A stretch of DNA of 64,000 nt from Nitrosomonas aestuarii (GCF_003046585.1 NZ_QAAE01000014.1:1-64000), one strand, 5' to 3'; positions 46,818 to 55,414 are shown, counted from the first letter of the stretch. The notes: a model not told the origin generated them from the letters alone. Made by a program: numbers and translations.

Positions 46818-47897
46818 TTAGGGAATAACGTTGAAGTCGCCTTTCATGTTCAGCGAATTGCCGATGAAAGTGTCATCCCAATACTGCGAATCCCCTCTTG
46901 CCTGAACAACAAAAACATGTTTCTCGAGCGGACCTATTATTTTCTCACTGATGACTAAATTGGTGCCTGGGTCAGTCCATTCATAGTGATTCAATTTAAA
47001 ATTATGCGTATTGTTCCCCAAGGCAATCAAATGAAAGCGGACGAAGCTTTTTTCCTGTGCAAGAAGCGTCGGATTTTCCCAAAGCGGCGTGTGCCGTCTG
47101 TTTTTGTTATTGATCTCGGTTCCCCAGAACGCATCATCGCCAATAAACAAAACATATTCTTTTTGGATTCTGGATAAAGGCACTCTTTGTAATTTGCCTG
47201 CTTTATTCAAGGCAAGAATTTTTGATTTTTTGTCGTTTACGATTACAGCGCCGTAAAGCCCCCTGTCTTCCGCGCCATTCAGTGTAATCATATTGTGATC
47301 ATGATAGGGCCATGTACCCGCTGTGCCCGGTGCGGCAACCCAGTGATAGGTATAACTCATGGTCGGCGTGGCACTTTCGTCTGCAACCAGATTGATATAC
47401 TCGATGGTGCCATCACTGTGAATATCGTAGTGGACGCCATGTACATGAACGCTGACTTGCTCAAGCGTAGCCGAATTACCCGGATCAAATACATGTTTCA
47501 GTGTAAGCCTTACTTCGTCTCCCTCATCAATGATAATTGTGGGTCCCGGAATAGTCGGTTGCATCGAATATCGGGAGGTGATATCAGTTTCGTTGTTACG
47601 CTTTTTAATGACGTGGCTGGCCATGCGATAGGCAAACAAATCATTCCCGCCCTCGATGCCCGCCGGTATTTTCTCGGCCCATAATTCGATTAAATGTAGT
47701 TTTCCCTGTTTCGATTTTGTATCCAGTCTGTCCTCAGCCTCTCTCGCAAGAACTGTACTGGTTCCTGACAAAAAAATAGATACTATTAATATCCAAATAG
47801 ACAGCAGCCGTTTTGACTTACTTTTGTGATCAGAGATGACCGCCTTTGGGACATGTTGCGGACAATTTGAATCCACTGAATAGAATATGTATTTCAT
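46818..47897 (-). CDS. Secreted multicopper-oxidase-like protein with only the N-terminal copper motifs
   Basis: 359-residue two-cupredoxin protein with a late signal peptide (LLSIWILIVSIFLSGTSTVLA). Domain 1 has QPTIPGPTIIIDEGDEVRLTL and both T2/T3 motifs: HVHG (His151, His153) and HDH (His199, His201). Domain 2 keeps the fold, but the HxxHxH place reads HNFKLN and the HCHxxxHxxxxM place contains no Cys or His (YWDDTFIGNSLNM), so there is no type-1 copper. Alone it cannot be a complete oxidase. It holds exactly the motifs missing from the next gene (44007-46784), 33 bases downstream. An AraC regulator gene lies upstream, with four phased repeats in between (47971-48045). Confidence 0.85.
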   Translation of the reverse strand: MKYIFYSVDSNCPQHVPKAVISDHKSKSKRLLSIWILIVSIFLSGTSTVLAREAEDRLDTKSKQGKLHLIELWAEKIPAGIEGGNDLFAYRMASHVIKKRNNETDITSRYSMQPTIPGPTIIIDEGDEVRLTLKHVFDPGNSATLEQVSVHVHGVHYDIHSDGTIEYINLVADESATPTMSYTYHWVAAPGTAGTWPYHDHNMITLNGAEDRGLYGAVIVNDKKSKILALNKAGKLQRVPLSRIQKEYVLFIGDDAFWGTEINNKNRRHTPLWENPTLLAQEKSFVRFHLIALGNNTHNFKLNHYEWTDPGTNLVISEKIIGPLEKHVFVVQARGDSQYWDDTFIGNSLNMKGDFNVIP

Positions 47898-47970
47898 TTA
47901 ATTAGCCCTCTGTGATTTGTGCTTAACTTTTTGAGCGCTGATAATGAATGGATTAATTGGATTCTTCTAC

Positions 47971-48045
47971 TACTGAATGCTAATTAACTGATACTGAACG
48001 TTGCCAGAGATAGTACTGAATGCGATCAGGGTTAATACTGAACGC
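47971..48045 (-). promoter_or_regulatory. Four phased direct repeats, probable AraC-type operator
   Basis: The motif TACTGAAYG(C) (plus strand) starts at 47971, 47992, 48014 and 48036, so at 21-, 22- and 22-base steps, two turns of the helix. The array ends 74 bases before the start of the minus-strand oxidase operon and is just after the 3' end of an AraC-family gene. The same-face direct-repeat layout is typical of AraC-family binding sites. On the minus strand a CATTAT element lies between the array and the gene start and may be the -10 box. Confidence 0.72.
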
Positions 48046-48155
48046 AACTGCGTTAATCAGCCATAAACACTACGTACAAAGTATTGAGCTGAGAAATGAT
48101 GGTGTGGCGCTTATTCAGCGTCACATTATGGAAAATGTTGCTGCAAATGGTTGTG

Positions 48156-49121
48156 CTATGGTGTAAATTTATTTCGTAATTCTGTGGGCGTCATTCCAAA
48201 GTGAGTTTTGAAAGCGCGGTTGAACCAGGAAAGGTTGTTGAAACCCATATCAAACGCCAGTGCGCTGATGCTGTAGCGGGTATACAGCGGATTGTGCAGC
48301 TGACAACATATCCGTTGCAGGCGCAATTTGGTGACATATTCACTAAAAGTAGTTTTCTCGGTGCGAAACAGTGCCCGTATATACTGTGCAGATACACCTT
48401 GACGTATGGCTACCTGATTGATTGTGAGATCGCTATCGGCAATATGCGTTTCTATATCGTTCTTGATTGTTTTGAGTCGTGCGAGACGTGTATTGCGTCC
48501 GTTCGCGATTTCGAGTACTTCGCGTTTTGCATTGAGCAGTAGTGCGGTCATGTCCTGTATCTGCGAAGAAGCCAATGAAACAATGCCAGCAGGCAAGCCA
48601 TTTTCTCCCAGCTTTATCAGCATGTTAAGATAACCTGTGAGCAGGCCTAATCCTGGCGTGGTTGACATGGTTATTTTTTTTATCAATGGCGTAATCAAAT
48701 TCGAGATTCCTGATGTAATGAGTACTTTGGATACATCGATGACTGCAAGAAATATTGTGCCAGCCGTATGTATGTGAAGAACCGGATTACTCGACATCAG
48801 TAAGGCATCTCCGGGAAGGCAATATAGAGGATCGTCACATCCGGATCTGATAACAGAAGGGCCGTTAACAGATATCAGCAGCGACAAATCTTCCGGATTG
48901 CGATCAATTGTAATATGAGGGCGCGGGTGGTGTCGGTATGGCGTAGTTGCGATTTCATAAATTTTCAAATTTGGCAATAATTGTGCAATCAGCTTTACAC
49001 TGGAAGATTGGCCAAAGTTGAATTCATGGGCCAATTGAATAATGGGGGCGCACGCTTTAGGTGGCAAATGCAAGCGCTTCTTGCCGGGGAAATCCAAATA
49101 GGTATTTTTGAATAAATCCAT
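48156..49121 (-). CDS. AraC-family transcriptional regulator
   Basis: 321-residue regulator. The C-terminal ~100 residues hold the two helix-turn-helix motifs of the family (LTINQVAIRQGVSAQYIRALF and SISALAFDMGFNNLSWFNRAFKTHFGMTPTELR). The N-terminal domain resembles the AraC_binding_2 type (NFGQSSSVKLIAQLLPNLKIYEI, PRPHITIDRNPEDLSLLISVNG). The second HTH is orthodox, so it should bind direct repeats with helical phasing, and four such repeats lie right downstream of its gene, before the oxidase operon. Inducer unknown; copper or an oxidase substrate are possibilities from context. Confidence 0.9.
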   Translation of the reverse strand: MDLFKNTYLDFPGKKRLHLPPKACAPIIQLAHEFNFGQSSSVKLIAQLLPNLKIYEIATTPYRHHPRPHITIDRNPEDLSLLISVNGPSVIRSGCDDPLYCLPGDALLMSSNPVLHIHTAGTIFLAVIDVSKVLITSGISNLITPLIKKITMSTTPGLGLLTGYLNMLIKLGENGLPAGIVSLASSQIQDMTALLLNAKREVLEIANGRNTRLARLKTIKNDIETHIADSDLTINQVAIRQGVSAQYIRALFRTEKTTFSEYVTKLRLQRICCQLHNPLYTRYSISALAFDMGFNNLSWFNRAFKTHFGMTPTELRNKFTP

Positions 49122-49662
49122 TAATTATTGTCAGCTTACCGAAAAGTGTAAAAATTATTCTTGAATACTGAGCCTGTAGCGTTTTTGTTAACTAGAATAG
49201 CGCTTGTCAATCAAGGTAAAGTTTTTTTCTGTGTATCGCGAACAGGTCGGCCAGGGCATGGTGTGTGCAATACTCGCCAGCTTGCAGATATGTCGCAATT
49301 TGTATCAGTATGTGGCGTTGGATTTTTTTGTGTGTGTATTTGCGAGCCTTGTATTAAATGTTTTTGATATGTATTTCGACAAAATTAAAAATAGATTTGA
49401 TAAAATTGGCTTATGTTAAAAGACAAGCAATTTTTATGCCATTTTTCATGGTCGTTACAGGAAACCAAGTGCTGACAATGAACAGGATCAAAAAAAAATC
49501 TTGAAAGGCTGGGTAGATCGAATAATTGTTACAGTAATGTGTCAATAATTAAAAATTTCGACACTTTTTCACTCTTAATTACACCGATTAACATGGGGTA
49601 AGCAGCATGTATTGTTTCAAAAGTTAATTCATGACATTGAAACATATGAATTTTATAACATC

Positions 49663-49687
49663 CAGCTGCGACAAATTGTCGCAGCTG
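49663..49687. repeat. Palindrome with 12-base arms
   Basis: CAGCTGCGACAA and TTGTCGCAGCTG separated by one base. No T-tract on either strand, so an operator or a transcript-end stem are both possible. Confidence 0.6.
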
Positions 49688-49814
49688 ATCAAAATGAATT
49701 GTGTAAAATTTCTCGACAAATATGAAGTTTGAGTTTGAAAACGAATGACATATCTTTTTTAGAAATCAAATTTATATTTATCAGTTGGTTGAAAGACGAT
49801 CTGCGTGACCGCTG

Positions 49815-49858
49815 CGGCGTTAAAAACATGCTAAAAATGTGCATAAACGCCGTTTTTT
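49815..49858 (+). terminator. Terminator-like hairpin without an upstream gene
   Basis: CGGCGTT (49815-49821) and AACGCCG (49846-49852) followed by TTTTTT, with a 24-base loop. There is no plus-strand gene upstream for more than 1 kb, so it may end a small RNA or be left from a lost gene. Confidence 0.45.
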
Positions 49859-50189
49859 GTTCGGTACATACTGTGCTTTCGCCCTCCAGGCCGGCTTCCA
49901 GCCGTTCAAAATCCATTTCCAGCAATTTTCTCACTTGTTTCTGTTTTGCATCGGTTGATTCGAAAACGTCAACGCCCTGTCGTACTCAGTAACAGGCTTT
50001 GTATGGCGCAGAAAAAACATGATGACTTTGCGATTATGTGATCTTTGCAAAGCTGGTCATTACATCAATTTTTCACAAAACATTAAAATAACTTTCATTG
50101 TTTAGACATAAACAATGAGTAAAGTATGCCCCTGTATCATCATTGGTCTTTTATAGAGACTTATCTTTAATACATACGAGGTATATATT

Positions 50190-50444
50190 ATGAAATACGG
50201 TAAAACTTCAGGGATTATTGCAATTTTTACAGTGTTGGTTTTGATGACAAGTGGCGTGTCATTCGCAAAAGGCGATACTGTGGCTAAGGAAAATCTTCGA
50301 CAAAATGCGGTTGGAATAGCAACGAGTTCTAATGGCATGCAAAATATAAAGAACAAACTTATAAAGCTGCAAAGAGATTCTCAATCATTCTTCCCAATAG
50401 ATAATATAGCAAACAAATACAAAAATAAGTTGGGCGCAAAGTAA
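50190..50444 (+). CDS. Small secreted protein of unknown function
   Basis: 84-residue protein with a clear signal peptide (IIAIFTVLVLMTSGVSFA, cleavage before KGDTVAK) and a 58-residue lysine- and asparagine-rich mature part (QNIKNKLIKLQRDSQSFF) with no cysteine. ACGAGG lies about nine bases before the ATG. I know no family for it. It stands alone between the gene-poor stretch and a porin gene. Confidence 0.7.
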   Translation: MKYGKTSGIIAIFTVLVLMTSGVSFAKGDTVAKENLRQNAVGIATSSNGMQNIKNKLIKLQRDSQSFFPIDNIANKYKNKLGAK

Positions 50445-50546
50445 ATATCATTTAAATCTATAAAATAATAATTGACTGAGGTTTCTATGCACTAACTTCT
50501 GATAATTGTATTTTTGTTATCTTTTATTTGCATTTTTTACTCTAAA

Positions 50547-50584
50547 ATGATGGAGAGAAGCTTCCGCCTCCTTCATTTTTTTTG
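50547..50584 (+). terminator. Possible terminator of the small secreted protein gene
   Basis: ATGATGGAG and CTCCTTCAT can pair with one mismatch around a 12-base loop, followed by eight T. Confidence 0.45.
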
Positions 50585-50981
50585 CCCAGATTTTCATTCG
50601 GAAATAATCTCTGATTGAAGGTCTGGTTTTTTTTTTGCAATGCATCATTGGCTGTTTTTTTCTGAAGCTAATTTTAAAAGGCTTAACAGTCATTCTCAGT
50701 TTCCAGGCAGTCTGATCATGTGCAAATATTGAGATGAACGCAAAGGGACTTTCCATGTGACTGCTTTCTGCAGTCAGCGAATTACTGTCAGTTCGAGATT
50801 GAGTGTGTATTGATCGAATAGCCCCGTGACATACACTGTTTTCAAAGCAACAGTAAGCGGATGACTTTTCTCGATGGCATATATATAGCCAGTTGCAAGT
50901 ATGTTTTTATTGACCCAATAAATTTTTTCTTATCCTTTCTTTAAGAGTTAATTTGTTACGTTTGATTCCGCGGCAGTCAAT

Positions 50982-51001
50982 TACCCCCTGCACAGGGGGT
51001 A
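50982..51001 (-). terminator. Hairpin at the 3' end of the porin gene
   Basis: TACCCCC/GGGGGTA stem with a TGCACA loop, 11 bases after the porin stop on the minus strand. No U-run follows, so termination would be imperfect; it may instead protect the mRNA end. Confidence 0.5.
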
Positions 51002-51012
51002 TTTGAACCCGG

Positions 51013-52206
51013 CTAAAAAAGATGGCGCAATCCAACTGTCCAGGTATTGCGGTCGCGGTCTACTGTTTCATTATGATTGATGACATTTACCCGTTGGTAA
51101 CCGCCGAACAAATTCGTTCGTTTGCTCAAGTGGTAAAGTCCTCCAATTGTATAGCTTTTAGCTGCACGACGCTTAAAGACGCTGGTGCCATGTGCATCAG
51201 TCATGCCTCCTTGCGCTACAAGCGTTGCATTGCCCATTTTATATTGACCGCCAACATACCAGATGTTGCCGTCACCGCCTGCGTTCATTGCAGAGTTGCA
51301 TTGTCTGGTTGCAACTTGACCGATCGCACCTAAAGCGGCGGCATCCGAACAGGTAGCGGCACCTATTGCATCGCTGATAAAGTCATATTGACCCTGGATC
51401 TGGACGTTTTTGTAAGACCAGACGCCGCCGATACGGCCGACTTCTTCTGTTTTTAAATTAACGGCCGTGATTCTTTTTTGCGCGGTACTGACATTGTCTC
51501 TGGAATATCCGCCGAACACCTCAAATTTATGCTCATGAAAATCCCAAACATATTTTGCAGCAAACTGAACATCCCACTCGCCGTCTTCACCGCCTGTTTC
51601 ACCAATATTGCCGCCATGGCCACCGAGCACGCCGCCAAGATTGGCTTCCAGTTTTTCTGAATCGCCGGGCATCAGCAAGGCGGCAAACGAAAAACCGTTG
51701 AATTCAGCCGATGTAAAACGAACAACGCTATTGACGGCCGAATATGCGCCTGCGCCCAGTCCATTTGCGCTGGCAATCATTGTGCCGCCGCTACCGGCAG
51801 CCTGCAGGGTCGTATAGACCAGGGGATCAATTGTCCAGCCGCCGGCAAAATCGGCAAATGGTGAGTGCGTGCGGCCAATTTTTAAGGTGCCTATAGCATC
51901 GTTATTGATTCCGACAAAGATTTCACGGCTGCCCTGTGCCGAGCCATTTGTATCGAAACCGAAATCAATCATTGCCATTGCCTGAAAACCATTGCCCAGG
52001 TTCTCGAATATACGAAAACCCCATGACGAAAAAAAGGTCGGGTCGTTAATTAAGGATTGACTTGAATAGCCTTCGATATTGATGTGGCTGTATTCGGACT
52101 GAATTCGGCCGACTAGAGACATTTTTGTTGTCGTTGCAAATGCAGATCCCGCGGTCGTCAATGCAAAAATGCCGGTTAATGCCGCAGATATCAACGTCTT
52201 ACTCAT
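51013..52206 (-). CDS. Gram-negative porin (OmpC/Porin_4 type)
   Basis: 397-residue outer-membrane general porin. The signal peptide runs to GSAFA, from the ATG at 52206 which follows AAGGGA. The mature protein starts with TTKMSLVGRIQSEYSH and has the neisserial/betaproteobacterial porin pattern: GNGFQAMAMIDFGFD, FVGINNDAIGTLKIGRTHSPF (loop-3 region), KYVWDFHEHKFEVFGGYSRD, and a C-terminal TWTVGLRHLF ending in Phe. Divergent from the beta-propeller gene at 52602. Confidence 0.93.
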   Translation of the reverse strand: MSKTLISAALTGIFALTTAGSAFATTTKMSLVGRIQSEYSHINIEGYSSQSLINDPTFFSSWGFRIFENLGNGFQAMAMIDFGFDTNGSAQGSREIFVGINNDAIGTLKIGRTHSPFADFAGGWTIDPLVYTTLQAAGSGGTMIASANGLGAGAYSAVNSVVRFTSAEFNGFSFAALLMPGDSEKLEANLGGVLGGHGGNIGETGGEDGEWDVQFAAKYVWDFHEHKFEVFGGYSRDNVSTAQKRITAVNLKTEEVGRIGGVWSYKNVQIQGQYDFISDAIGAATCSDAAALGAIGQVATRQCNSAMNAGGDGNIWYVGGQYKMGNATLVAQGGMTDAHGTSVFKRRAAKSYTIGGLYHLSKRTNLFGGYQRVNVINHNETVDRDRNTWTVGLRHLF

Positions 52207-52601
52207 AATAAATCCCTTTGTATATAAATATTTAATCAATATGAAACTTAAGTGTTATGAACATGTAATAAAGCGCTTCTACAATCTTGCCGTGTCTGTG
52301 CAGGTAAGAAGGTATATCTCAATCGTTTCATTTTCATGAAAGCAGGGGGTGGCACGATAAAACATTGAGGTTTTAAGTGATGTGAGAAATCTCACAGCGA
52401 TAAAGCGCCCGGTCTCATTAACATGCGGGCTTTCAATGCTGTGTATTTGCCTGGAATTGATCTGGATGCATCAGATCAATATCGGGTTGTTGTAAATCGG
52501 AAGGTGCGGCATACGCTTCTTTCGATCTGGTTTCTTGACGCATTGAAGCTCATACATTTCAATGTGTTAAGAATTTAATATTAATCTTGGAGGAAAATTT
52601 A
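52207..52601. other. Divergent promoter region, porin / beta-propeller gene
   Basis: About 395 bases containing control regions for both genes. An inverted repeat ATTGATCTG-N7-CAGATCAAT (52456-52480) lies about 120 bases before the beta-propeller start and may be an operator. No small gene seen. Confidence 0.55.
52456..52480. repeat. Inverted repeat, possible operator
   Basis: Nine-base arms ATTGATCTG and CAGATCAAT with a 7-base spacer. Not followed by a T-tract, so it is more like a protein-binding site than a terminator. Confidence 0.5.
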
Positions 52602-53987
52602 ATGGTTTCAACAATGAAACGCAGACGTATGGTTTCAATAACAGTTGCATGCGTACTGGCGTTATCAGCAGGTTCTGTAAGCGCTGAAAATTTTGATGAT
52701 GACGAAGGTGAAACACATTTTCGGAGTGCACAATATCCAAACTATCAATATCCGAATGTTTATAACAATTACCTGCAGCCTGTCGTAACCGCCATTGACT
52801 ATCACACTCGCGTGCTCTATCTGTTTAACTATGAGACTGATAAGTTGATTATTGTCGATCCAGCCAGTATTGCCGGCTGGCCAGGGGATTTGCCGTTACA
52901 ACATACAGGCATATTGCCGGGAGCAGATGTCATCTATGTCACTACCGATAATACCGAATTGCATTCGTCCTACATCATTGCATTGAAAGTAGATCATATC
53001 GACTGGGACGCAGGTTCAGCTTCGCTTTCGCTGGAATCGGTGTTGGCGGCGGACAGCCCGAATACGCCAGCCGAGCTGCCATTTGTCGAGCCGGTGAATG
53101 ATGTTCAAGACGTGCCCAACTGGATTGTGGGCAGAGGAACCCAGCTGCATGGCTTTACACTGTTGCCTTTCACAAAATATGCTTATCTGGCTGAATGGAC
53201 TGCGGACAGAATGCGCGTCATTGATCTTGAGACGAATGATTTTGCAAGCGCAGACCCTATCACTATTCCAGGTTATACCGAACAAACACATGGTGTTACC
53301 TTTAATAAATCAGGCACTATCGGTCTTGGTACGGGATATTTTTTTGATAACAGTGTGATCGATGTTTATGAGCCCAACAGAGCAACCGGCGATCTGCAGG
53401 TGGTCGGTCAGATCCAGCTGGGTAATGAAAAAAGACATGCGGCGTTTACCCATTATGTGTACTGGCTGGATGAACGGTTTGCGCTGACTGCTTCAATGCA
53501 ACTGGACAAAACTTCGTTGACACCATCCACTACTAAAAGAATTATTCCACCAAGTGTGTGGTTATTGGATACGCTGGAGGGAACCGCGACGAAAATTATC
53601 AGACACACTAAACGTGTTAATGGTCAGGGTGTTTTCCGTTCACCTTCCGACCTGGCTGTTATCAATGGCAAACTTTATCTTGCCGAGGAAGATTCGATTG
53701 ATCCCACATTTGGCGAAGATGGCTATATTTCAATTTGGGATTTAACCGATCGTTATAATCCGCGTTTTATCAAGCGCATGAAACCCGGGCGCGATCTGCC
53801 GGAGGGTTACGCTGTTGCGCATACCATCAGCCCAACGCCTGATAATCGCCATTTGATAATAGGAAGCTGGGTTTCCGGCTATGTGCTTAAGCTCGATACA
53901 TGGACCGATACCATTGTTAAGGTCTGGGGTCCTGCAGACGGCCTTGTGCAACCCCACGGCCTCTTTTCAGCAGGCGGTGACCGTTAA
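52602..53987 (+). CDS. Secreted beta-propeller protein with conserved-looking histidines
   Basis: 461-residue exported protein. The ATG at 52602 follows TTGGAGGAAA; the signal peptide ends VSA or ENF (SAGSVSAENF). The rest is built of propeller-type repeats, with WDL-like motifs near the end (YISIWDLTDRYNPRFIK, then LPEGYAVAHTISPTPDNRHLIIG and DGLVQPHGL). The latter resemble selenium-binding-protein 56/methanethiol-oxidase-type propellers, but I cannot assign it to that family. Several histidines lie in HG or H-turn contexts (QLHGF, QTHGV, HAAFTH, AHTISP, QPHGL), a pattern seen in copper-binding propellers. A Sco copper chaperone follows downstream on the same strand, which supports a metal site. 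Confidence 0.72.
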   Translation: MVSTMKRRRMVSITVACVLALSAGSVSAENFDDDEGETHFRSAQYPNYQYPNVYNNYLQPVVTAIDYHTRVLYLFNYETDKLIIVDPASIAGWPGDLPLQHTGILPGADVIYVTTDNTELHSSYIIALKVDHIDWDAGSASLSLESVLAADSPNTPAELPFVEPVNDVQDVPNWIVGRGTQLHGFTLLPFTKYAYLAEWTADRMRVIDLETNDFASADPITIPGYTEQTHGVTFNKSGTIGLGTGYFFDNSVIDVYEPNRATGDLQVVGQIQLGNEKRHAAFTHYVYWLDERFALTASMQLDKTSLTPSTTKRIIPPSVWLLDTLEGTATKIIRHTKRVNGQGVFRSPSDLAVINGKLYLAEEDSIDPTFGEDGYISIWDLTDRYNPRFIKRMKPGRDLPEGYAVAHTISPTPDNRHLIIGSWVSGYVLKLDTWTDTIVKVWGPADGLVQPHGLFSAGGDR

Positions 53988-54009
53988 TCATTTTTATTAA
54001 TTAACTGTT

Positions 54010-54062
54010 CGGCCCATCTGCGCTTGCCTGTGTACATTTGCAGGCAAGTCCAAGGTGGGCCG
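54010..54062 (+). terminator. Nested hairpin between the propeller gene and sco
   Basis: Outer stem CGGCCCA/TGGGCCG encloses an inner stem CTTGCCTG/CAGGCAAG. Only TTTAG follows, so termination would be partial. Probably lowers expression of the sco gene relative to the propeller gene or protects the upstream mRNA. Confidence 0.5.
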
Positions 54063-54115
54063 TTTAGACGATACAACAGAATGACTGCCAAAATGAACAA
54101 TAAGGAGAAATTAAC

Positions 54116-54706
54116 TTGAAAAGATACGTTTTAGATAAGCACAGTACCGGGGTAGTGGTTATGATATTTTTATTTTTTATTCAGATCGATATCATGGCTG
54201 CACCGCTTGTTCTGCCCCGACCTGTTCCGCTTCAGGCGGAAACATTTGCGCACCTGCAGCAAGCGCATGCGAATGAAAACAGCCAATGGCAATTGGTGGT
54301 TTTTGGATTTACCCGCTGCAAGGATATTTGTCCCATGTCGCTTGCTAACCTGGCTATGCTTATTCAAGCCGCCGAAGATGAAAAAATCAAATTGAACGGT
54401 ACATTCGTATCCATTGATCCTGACAGGGACTCCGTCGGCGCACTATCGAGTTATACAGAAAGATTCGGAACCGATATCGCTTATTTACGTTTTGAAGATG
54501 AAGAGCTGGCGAAATTTAAAACTGCGTTTGGTGTCGAAGTTGCCTTCTATACAAAAAATGCGGGCAATCAACAGAATTATCAGGTCGATCACAGTACCAC
54601 CGCCTTCTTAATTGACCCGCAAGGCAGAATAAAAATAATGTTTGACGCCGTAAAGGATGCCACCAGCGTGGCAAAATTATTTCATGACAAAAGGGAGTTA
54701 TTTTGA
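54116..54706 (+). CDS. sco: Sco1/SenC-family copper chaperone
   Basis: 196-residue thioredoxin-fold copper chaperone with an N-terminal membrane anchor or signal (VVVMIFLFFIQIDIMA). The copper ligands are complete: Cys and Cys in TRCKDICPMS (CxxxC) and the His in VDHSTTAFLID. Usually inserts Cu into CuA of cytochrome oxidase; next to a secreted propeller protein it may serve that protein instead. The start is TTG, fixed by an AAGGAGAAA site seven bases upstream. The next gene begins at the stop codon. Confidence 0.92.
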   Translation: MKRYVLDKHSTGVVVMIFLFFIQIDIMAAPLVLPRPVPLQAETFAHLQQAHANENSQWQLVVFGFTRCKDICPMSLANLAMLIQAAEDEKIKLNGTFVSIDPDRDSVGALSSYTERFGTDIAYLRFEDEELAKFKTAFGVEVAFYTKNAGNQQNYQVDHSTTAFLIDPQGRIKIMFDAVKDATSVAKLFHDKRELF

Positions 54707-54708
54707 GA

Positions 54709-55320
54709 ATGAATTGGATTGCCATGTTATTCATGCAATTGCTTTTGATGGCCGGACCGGTGTCTGCCATGCAGATCGAAGCGGATCCGCGCACCATCAT
54801 TTCTTTTATGGATAAATCTTTGTCGCCAGAATTGGATATTCTACGTGTGACAACGGACATTACGCCGGATAATCACCTCGTGTTCCAGGTAAAAACCAAA
54901 GACGAAAGAATAGAAGGGGAGGGTAGCGATTATTTGCTTTTAAACATTCAGCACGAGAAAAATTACGTGCTTCTAATTCCATTGAGCAAGGCAAAAGGCG
55001 ACAATATCCGGGTGTATGAAGGCGCGCCTCAACCGGGAACTGAGTTGACATCGATTAAATTCGAAGAGTCCAGTATAAACAAATTGCACGAAGGCTTTGA
55101 TGCAAGACATATATCCCGGGGGGCAGAATTTATAGTACCGCTCGAGTGGATTAATTTCGGTGCTGATTTTGGTTTTGATGCGTATACTGTTCGAGCTGAG
55201 ATCGTAGACAATGCATTGTTAATCAGTAAAGTATACGACCAGGCAAGAAAAGGGCGCGCTGCAGTAAAACAGATATCTGCAATTACATTGCTAAATAACA
55301 TTTGTTCGCCAAAGAAATAA
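54709..55320 (+). CDS. Secreted protein of unknown function
   Basis: 203-residue exported protein, signal peptide to PVSA (LLLMAGPVSAMQIEA). The mature part is beta-rich (ISFMDKSLSPELDILRVTTDI, HLVFQVKTKDERIEGEGSDYLLLNI) and has a single Cys near the C-terminus. I do not recognise a family. It begins two bases after the sco stop, so it is translated with sco, and a role in the same copper or redox process is likely. Confidence 0.75.
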   Translation: MNWIAMLFMQLLLMAGPVSAMQIEADPRTIISFMDKSLSPELDILRVTTDITPDNHLVFQVKTKDERIEGEGSDYLLLNIQHEKNYVLLIPLSKAKGDNIRVYEGAPQPGTELTSIKFEESSINKLHEGFDARHISRGAEFIVPLEWINFGADFGFDAYTVRAEIVDNALLISKVYDQARKGRAAVKQISAITLLNNICSPKK

Positions 55321-55414
55321 TGGATATATGGTGCTTGCCTGAAAAAATGGGGGATGTGTGATGGCTATACAGGCGAAACGTATAGATCCTGTTCAGAAAT
55401 ACCTGGTTCGTGCG

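Larger units (their letters stand above)
49122..50189. other. Gene-poor region upstream of the AraC gene
   Basis: More than 1 kb without a convincing gene. Two structures stand out and are listed separately: a near-perfect palindrome (49663-49687) and a terminator-like hairpin on the plus strand (49815-49858). An 81-codon minus-strand frame (49689-49934, GTG start, LLEMDFERLEAGLEGE in its first part) ends one base before the palindrome. Its second half does not look like protein, and I treat it as a possible gene remnant only. Confidence 0.5.
50445..51012. other. Intergenic region between the small secreted protein and the porin
   Basis: About 570 bases. It holds a probable terminator for the upstream gene and a GC-rich hairpin next to the porin stop (both listed). 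A 79-codon minus-strand frame (50517-50756) is AT-driven and unsupported. Confidence 0.5.

Noticed and set aside
49689-49934. 81-codon minus-strand frame ending at the palindrome
   Set aside because: Only the first third resembles protein, GTG start without a ribosome site; kept as a possible remnant in the region note, not as a gene.
50517-50756. 79-codon minus-strand frame rich in Lys/Arg
   Set aside because: Frame runs through the T-tracts of the probable terminator, composition is driven by AT runs, no start signal. A decayed transposase was considered but no motif supports it.
52350-52366. TGGCACG in the porin/propeller intergenic region as a sigma-54 site
   Set aside because: No GC at the required 10-base spacing (CA is there instead).
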